DNA of 11,135 nt from CBFIJI01 sp965662885. Its GTDB lineage: Bacteria > Bacteroidota > Bacteroidia > Flavobacteriales > Flavobacteriaceae. Numbering within the stretch: the stretch's first letter is position 1; the number at the start of each line of letters is the position of its first letter. The notes beneath the pieces are model-generated. The model did not search any database. It saw only the letters and a program-made list of their open reading frames with translations, and was not told the origin of the DNA. Of the stretch, positions 6,631-11,135 are shown piece after piece. The stretch covers positions 1 to 11,135 of the forward strand of contig CBFIJI010000069.1 of NCBI GenBank assembly GCA_965662885.1, in the 5' to 3' direction. The position numbers were made by a program, and so were the translations under genes.

Positions 6631-7935
6631 ATGGATAAAATCACTCTTTTTTGGTTTCGTCGCGATTTACGAATCGATGATAATTGTGGGTTATATCACG
6701 CCTTAAAAGGGAAAAATAAAGTACTGCCGATTTTTATTTTTGATGAAGATATTGTCAGTAAACTACCTCAGAAAGATCGTAGAATCGAAATGATATTTCA
6801 AGCCTTGGGTGGACTAAGTGTTGCTATGAAGGAGAACAGATGTACCGTAGGAAGGTTTCATGGAACACCCAAGGCTATTTTTAAACAACTTATCAAAAAA
6901 TATCCTATTGAAAAAGTTGTCACCAACAGGGACTATGAACCTTATGCCACAAAACGTGATGCGGAAATTAAAACACTTTTAAACGCTGAAGGCATTGAGT
7001 TTGAATCCTATAAGGATCAAGTAATTTTCGAAAAGGACGAAGTGACAAAAGCGGATGGATTACCTTATAAGGTATACACTCCATATTCAAGAAAATGGAT
7101 TGATAGGTTTGAAAATGAAGGAATTCGACATTATCCTTCAGAAACATTACTGAACAACCTCTATCCTTTTTCAGAAGAACAGCCACTATCCTTAAACGAT
7201 TTAGGATTTGTTGAAAGTAAATATGGGCAACCCACTTATCGTTTTAATAATGAAGTGATTGACAGCTATGAAGCAACGAGAAATTTTCCAGCGTTGGACA
7301 ATACTTCACGTTTAGGGCCACATCTTCGTTTTGGGACAGTTAGTGTTCGAAGTCTTGTAAAAACGGCAGCTTCTCGACCTGAAAACACCTTTTTAAAAGA
7401 GTTGATTTGGCGTGAATTTTTTATGCAAATCTTGTGGCACTTTCCGCATACTAAAGATACCAGTTTTAAACCCCAATACGATCGTATTGAGTGGCGAAAT
7501 AATGAAGATGATTTTAACCGCTGGTGCAACGGAAAAACAGGTTATCCATTTGTGGATGCTGGAATGCGGGAATTAAATGCAACAGGCTTTATGCACAATC
7601 GAGTAAGAATGTTGGTTGGTAGTTTCTTGTGCAAACATTTATTGATTGACTGGCGCTGGGGTGAAGCCTATTTTGCAGAAAAGTTATTGGACTATGAAAT
7701 GTCAAGTAATGTTGGTAACTGGCAATGGGTAGCTGGATGTGGCGTTGATGCTGCTCCATATTTCAGGATTTTTAACCCAACGGAGCAGATAAAAAAATTT
7801 GACAAACAGCTTGAGTATATTCAAAAATGGGTGCCAGACTTTCAAGAGTTATCCTACCCTAAACCCATAGTTGATCACAAATTCGCACGAGAACGTTGTC
7901 TCATGACCTATAAAAGTGCACTAGGTACTGCATGA
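6631..7935 (+). CDS. phrB: Class I CPD deoxyribodipyrimidine photolyase
   Basis: This 434-residue protein has a full two-domain architecture. The N-terminal alpha/beta antenna domain opens with LFWFRRDLRIDDN. The C-terminal helical FAD domain contains TSRLGPHLRFG (225-235), LIWREFF (W260, matching the lesion-contacting Trp277 of E. coli), GKTGYPFVDAGMRELNATGFMHNR and DAAPYFRIFNP. The electron-transfer Trp triad is present at W298, W341 and W364, and N360 matches the Asn beside FAD N5 in E. coli (Asn378). It repairs cyclobutane pyrimidine dimers using blue or near-UV light. RDYEPYATKRD (100-110) places Glu103 where E. coli Glu109 contacts the folate antenna, so methenyltetrahydrofolate is plausible, but other antennas are not excluded. 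The gene lies 5 bases after the SDR gene, and its stop overlaps the DUF2256 start by 4 bases (ATGA). Confidence 0.95.
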   Translation: MDKITLFWFRRDLRIDDNCGLYHALKGKNKVLPIFIFDEDIVSKLPQKDRRIEMIFQALGGLSVAMKENRCTVGRFHGTPKAIFKQLIKKYPIEKVVTNRDYEPYATKRDAEIKTLLNAEGIEFESYKDQVIFEKDEVTKADGLPYKVYTPYSRKWIDRFENEGIRHYPSETLLNNLYPFSEEQPLSLNDLGFVESKYGQPTYRFNNEVIDSYEATRNFPALDNTSRLGPHLRFGTVSVRSLVKTAASRPENTFLKELIWREFFMQILWHFPHTKDTSFKPQYDRIEWRNNEDDFNRWCNGKTGYPFVDAGMRELNATGFMHNRVRMLVGSFLCKHLLIDWRWGEAYFAEKLLDYEMSSNVGNWQWVAGCGVDAAPYFRIFNPTEQIKKFDKQLEYIQKWVPDFQELSYPKPIVDHKFARERCLMTYKSALGTA

Positions 7936-8063
7936 AAAGAATCGAAAAACGCGACTTACCTCAAAAAATCTGTGCGCGTTGCCAACGACCTTTTTCATGG
8001 AGAAAAAAATGGGAAAGAGATTGGGAAAATGTAAAATACTGTAGTAAAAAATGCAAATTGTAA
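7932..8063 (+). CDS. DUF2256 mini-protein (Cys4, Trp-rich)
   Basis: This short 43-residue gene starts at the ATG overlapping the photolyase stop (ATGA) and ends 13 bases inside the Cry-DASH gene. The sequence matches DUF2256: RDLPQKICARC, then RPFSWRKKWERDW, then KYCSKKCK. Cys14 and Cys17 (CxxC) with Cys37 and Cys41 (CxxxC) form a probable zinc-binding site. Trp23, Trp27 and Trp31 are four residues apart and would line one face of a helix between the two Cys pairs. The protein is strongly basic and might touch nucleic acid. DUF2256 genes are often found next to cryptochrome/photolyase genes, but no function is established. The sandwiched position and double overlap argue for translation together with both neighbours. 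Confidence 0.9.
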   Translation: MKRIEKRDLPQKICARCQRPFSWRKKWERDWENVKYCSKKCKL

Positions 8064-9364
8064 ATTCTACCGCTTTAGTTTGGCTTCGAAACGATCTTCG
8101 TTATCACGAACAACTTTCCTTTTTTAAAGCTGCAAAAAACCATTCTCGAGTAATCGCTTATTTTAGTTTTGATCCAAAAAATTTGGAAAAAGATAGGTGG
8201 GGTTTTCGTAAAATGGGTGAGTATCGAGCAAAGTTTTTACTTGAAACCATAATTGAACTTCAAGCTGAACTTAAAAAAAATAATATTACCCTTATTATCT
8301 CAAAAGAAGCCCCTGAAAAAGATATCGTTCATTGGGTAGAAAAGTATCAAATCAATAGCATCTATTTTCAAAAAGAATGGACTAAAGAGGAGCGTGAAAC
8401 GGAAGAAAAACTTCGTGCTAATCTTAGTTCTGATATAAAATTATACGATCATTACGATCAATTTCTATTTCATCCCGAAGATGTTCCCTTTACTTTGGAA
8501 CAACTCAACAATGTTTTTAGCGTATTTAGAAAAAAGTGTGAAAAATACACTTCAGTTCGGCCTTTAATGCCCCTACCAAAAGCACTTTCAAAAGACAACC
8601 TCCTACCCCAAGAATTTGACCCCCCTTCGTTTGAAGAATTGGGTATTGATGTGCTTATTGTTCATCCCCATACTGCATTTCCATTTTTTGGTGGGACGGA
8701 AGAAGGGCGTAGTAGAATGGACCATTATTTTTGGAAATCAAAAAAACTTTCTGTTTACAAAAAAACAAGAAACGGCCTTTTGGGTACTGACTACAGCAGT
8801 AAGTTTTCTCCATGGTTGGCTAATGGTGCGCTATCAGCGAGAACACTCTATTGGGAAATTAAAAAATATGAACAAGAAGTAACCAAAAATGAGTCCACCT
8901 ATTGGTTAATTTTTGAGTTGATATGGCGTGATTACTTTAAATATGTTTCCTTGAAATACGGCGATAAAATCTTTTGTCAAGGGGGAATACTGGATAAAGA
9001 ATACGATTGGAAAAAAAATGAACAATTGGTTAATCGTTGGATTGATGGAACTACGCAAGAACGCTTTGTAAATGCCAACATGATTGAATTAAAAAAAACA
9101 GGTTTTATGAGTAATCGGGGGCGTCAAAACGTTGCCAGTTACTTTTCAAAAAATTTATTATTGGATTGGCGCATCGGTGCTGCCTACTTTGAACAGCAAT
9201 TGATTGATTATGATGTGCATAGCAATTATGGAAATTGGATGTATGTTTCGGGAGTTGGAAATGATCCAAGGGACCGAAAATTCAATGTACAATTGCAAGC
9301 TTCACGGTATGATGAAAAGGGTAACTATCAAAACCGATGGATTCAAAACACCTTATTTGAATGA
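8051..9364 (+). CDS. cry: Cryptochrome DASH (Cry-DASH)
   Basis: This 437-residue photolyase-superfamily protein opens with ALVWLRNDLRYHEQ. The N-terminal domain carries the DASH motif GFRKMGEYRAKFLLE (51-65). The FAD domain includes ELIWRDYFKY, FVNANMIELKKTGFMSNRGRQN and the DASH signature VGNDPRDRKFN (402-412) followed by QASRYD. Tryptophans W330, W373 and W396 fit the electron-transfer triad. DASH proteins typically bind FAD and methenyltetrahydrofolate, repair CPDs mainly in single-stranded or looped DNA, and in some organisms act in light signalling. ATG 8051 lies inside the DUF2256 gene (13-base overlap) and gives a normal family N-terminus. The stop overlaps the next start by 4 bases (ATGA). 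Confidence 0.94.
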   Translation: MQIVNSTALVWLRNDLRYHEQLSFFKAAKNHSRVIAYFSFDPKNLEKDRWGFRKMGEYRAKFLLETIIELQAELKKNNITLIISKEAPEKDIVHWVEKYQINSIYFQKEWTKEERETEEKLRANLSSDIKLYDHYDQFLFHPEDVPFTLEQLNNVFSVFRKKCEKYTSVRPLMPLPKALSKDNLLPQEFDPPSFEELGIDVLIVHPHTAFPFFGGTEEGRSRMDHYFWKSKKLSVYKKTRNGLLGTDYSSKFSPWLANGALSARTLYWEIKKYEQEVTKNESTYWLIFELIWRDYFKYVSLKYGDKIFCQGGILDKEYDWKKNEQLVNRWIDGTTQERFVNANMIELKKTGFMSNRGRQNVASYFSKNLLLDWRIGAAYFEQQLIDYDVHSNYGNWMYVSGVGNDPRDRKFNVQLQASRYDEKGNYQNRWIQNTLFE

Positions 9365-10893
9365 AAATACGACTTATTCTTGGGGATCAATTGAATGAAC
9401 AACATAGTTGGTTCAGCAAAATCGATAATGATGTTGTTTATGTGCTTTTTGAAATGCGTCAAGAAACGGATTACGTAAAACATCACGTTCAGAAGGTCAT
9501 TGCTTTTTTTAGTGCCATGAGAAACTTTAATGAAACACTCAAAGCGAATGGTCACAGAACGCATTATTTAATGCTTGATGATAAAGAAAACCGTCAGGAG
9601 TTAAAAGAAAACCTCTTATATGTGTTTCAAGAACATCGCGCCACCCATTTTGAATATCTCCTTCCGGATGAATATCGATTGGATAAACAATTGAATACTT
9701 TTTGCAAAACACTATCCATTCCTTCAAAGGCTCATGATACCGAACATTTTATGAGTGAGCGGGAAGAATTAACACATTTTTTTCAAGGGAAAAAAAAATA
9801 CATCATGGAGTTTTTCTATCGCAATATGCGTAGAAAATTCAATCTTTTAATGGTTGATGGTCAACCGGAAGGTGGGGAATGGAATTATGATAAAAGCAAT
9901 AGGAAAAAATGGAAAGGTACACCTGCAATCCCTATGCATTATATTCCCAAAACCGAGGGGTTAGAACAAATTCATCTTCTTTTAAAAAAAGAAGGGATAA
10001 CTACTTTAGGTGAATTTAATCCCTCCGAATTTCTATATCCTACTGGCCGTGAGGAAGCCTTACAGCAACTCCACTATTTTTGTAAACATTTACTTATTCA
10101 TTTTGGTGATTATCAAGATGCCCTGCATACGGATGAAGTCAATCTTTTTCATTCCAGAATTTCCTTTGCGCTGAACACAAAAATGATCAGTCCTTTAGAA
10201 GTAGTAACAATTGTAATAGGTTATTACCGTAAAAATAAAGCGGTGATTGAGTTATCACAAGTAGAGGGATTTGTTCGGCAAATCATAGGGTGGCGAGAAT
10301 ATATGCGTGGTATTTATTGGAAAGAAATGCCAGAATACGCCCAAAAAAATACCTTGGAGAATACACGAGCTTTACCTGATTTTTATTGGAACGGTAATAC
10401 TAAAATGAATTGTCTAAAACATAGTATCAACAATTCTCTGGACCACGGATATGCACATCATATTCAACGCTTGATGATTTTAGGGAATTTTGCTTTATTA
10501 GCACAAGTCCATCCAAATCACGTAGATAAGTGGTTTCTTGGAATTTATGCAGATGCAGTGGAATGGGTTCAATTGCCCAATACAAGAGGTATGAGCCAAT
10601 GGGCAGATGGTGGTATTGTAGCAACTAAACCTTATATTTCCGCTGCGGCCTACATCAATAAAATGAGTAATTATTGTGGAGAATGTTCCTACGATAAAAG
10701 TAAACGTATTGGTGAAAATGCTTGTCCTTTTAACAGTTTGTATTGGAACTTTTTAGATGATAAAAAAAGCTATTTTTTAAAAAATAATCGAATGGCAATG
10801 ATGCTTCGTTTATTAGAGAAAATCCCCGTTGAAGAACTAGCAGCAATTAAAGAACGTGCAGCAAATATCTTAACTCATCCTGACAATTATTAA
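9361..10893 (+). CDS. Iron-sulfur bacterial cryptochrome/(6-4) photolyase (FeS-BCP, DPRP family)
   Basis: This 510-residue protein starts with LILGDQLNEQHSWF, typical of the deoxyribodipyrimidine photolyase-related (DPRP) N-terminal antenna domain. The helical domain has all four Cys expected to hold a [4Fe-4S] cluster: C351, then C439, C442 and C455 (YCGEC ... ENACPF). These correspond one-for-one, shifted by one residue, to Agrobacterium PhrB C350, C438, C441 and C454 as I recall them. H366-H367 in GYAHHIQRLM match the His pair in the PhrB (6-4) active site. The expected role is light-driven repair of (6-4) photoproducts with FAD. Family members use 6,7-dimethyl-8-ribityllumazine as antenna. 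The start ATG overlaps the Cry-DASH stop by 4 bases. Signalling roles are known for relatives such as CryB, so regulation rather than repair is an alternative. Confidence 0.94.
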   Translation: MKIRLILGDQLNEQHSWFSKIDNDVVYVLFEMRQETDYVKHHVQKVIAFFSAMRNFNETLKANGHRTHYLMLDDKENRQELKENLLYVFQEHRATHFEYLLPDEYRLDKQLNTFCKTLSIPSKAHDTEHFMSEREELTHFFQGKKKYIMEFFYRNMRRKFNLLMVDGQPEGGEWNYDKSNRKKWKGTPAIPMHYIPKTEGLEQIHLLLKKEGITTLGEFNPSEFLYPTGREEALQQLHYFCKHLLIHFGDYQDALHTDEVNLFHSRISFALNTKMISPLEVVTIVIGYYRKNKAVIELSQVEGFVRQIIGWREYMRGIYWKEMPEYAQKNTLENTRALPDFYWNGNTKMNCLKHSINNSLDHGYAHHIQRLMILGNFALLAQVHPNHVDKWFLGIYADAVEWVQLPNTRGMSQWADGGIVATKPYISAAAYINKMSNYCGECSYDKSKRIGENACPFNSLYWNFLDDKKSYFLKNNRMAMMLRLLEKIPVEELAAIKERAANILTHPDNY

Positions 10894-11135
10894 AAAAACG
10901 CCCATAAATATTGTTTGGTTTAAAAGAGATCTTCGTCTCCACGATCATGCTGCCCTATCGGCTGCATTGAAAACAAAATATCCCTGTCTTTTATTGTATG
11001 TTTTTGAACCTGCGCTTATCGAGGATGAACACTATAGCCAACGCCATTTTAACTTTATCAAACAAGGTATCAAGGACTTAAATCATCAATTAAGTTCACT
11101 TCGAACCAAAGTTTTGGTGGTTGAGGATACCGTGA
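10889..11135 (+). CDS. Fourth photolyase/cryptochrome-family protein, 3' end outside window, unusual start
   Basis: The frame reads INIVWFKRDLRLHDHAAL, then YVFEPALIEDEHYSQRHFNF, and runs off the window end after about 80 residues. WFKRDLR near the N-terminus is the first beta strand of a photolyase/cryptochrome antenna domain, and the family's FAD domain must lie beyond the window. The frame is closed by a stop at 10871-10873. Between that stop and WFKRDLR there is no ATG, GTG or TTG; only CTG 10880, ATT 10889 and ATA 10904 could serve. I place the start at ATT 10889 because it yields MKKTPINIVWFKRD, a normal family N-terminus, and overlaps the upstream TAA by one base. The subfamily cannot be decided from the antenna part alone. 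Confidence 0.8.
   Translation, partial: MKKTPINIVWFKRDLRLHDHAALSAALKTKYPCLLLYVFEPALIEDEHYSQRHFNFIKQGIKDLNHQLSSLRTKVLVVEDTV

Noticed and set aside
9343..9727. Minus-strand open frames across the Cry-DASH/FeS-BCP junction
   Set aside because: They are antisense shadows of two firmly identified genes with no recognisable product or promoter.
10889..11135. Possible pseudogene for the fourth photolyase
   Set aside because: Apart from the start codon the visible frame is intact and family-like for about 80 codons, so a non-standard start is at least as likely.

Overview
The window looks like a chromosomal segment of a flavobacterium (Bacteroidota, class Flavobacteriia). The DNA is AT-rich, starts lack Shine-Dalgarno sequences, two intergenic regions carry the Bacteroidota -7 promoter box TAnnTTTG, and the protein families (DUF2911, TolB-propeller/amidohydrolase fusions, symporters of this type) are typical of that group. 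No genus can be named from sequence alone.

Layout: (1) 2-781, the 3' end of a sodium:solute symporter gene on the + strand. It meets a convergent DUF2911 lipid-free exported protein gene (833-1672, - strand) at a shared bidirectional terminator (787-818). (2) After a 221-base divergent intergenic region with a + strand promoter, one large exported protein gene (about 1915-5289) encodes a beta-propeller plus amidohydrolase-like enzyme and ends in a strong hairpin terminator. (3) From 5414 to the window end lies a tightly packed + strand operon: SRPBCC protein, short-chain dehydrogenase-like protein, class I CPD photolyase, DUF2256 mini-protein, Cry-DASH, iron-sulfur (6-4) photolyase (FeS-BCP), and the start of a fourth photolyase/cryptochrome cut off by the window.

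The operon is the point of interest. Four members of the photolyase/cryptochrome superfamily, from at least three clearly different subfamilies, are transcribed together. Gene junctions are 4-13 base overlaps or about 5 base gaps, which suggests translational coupling. Together they should cover both main UV photoproducts (CPD and 6-4) and, through Cry-DASH, single-stranded or looped DNA or signalling. The three non-photolyase members (SRPBCC, a dehydrogenase-like protein lacking the usual catalytic Tyr, and the 43-residue Cys4/Trp-rich DUF2256 protein) have no established role in photorepair and are the best candidates for undescribed biology. The last gene has no ATG/GTG/TTG start in a plausible place and may begin at ATT overlapping the preceding stop. 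No RNA genes, CRISPR arrays, insertion sequences or phage genes were seen.
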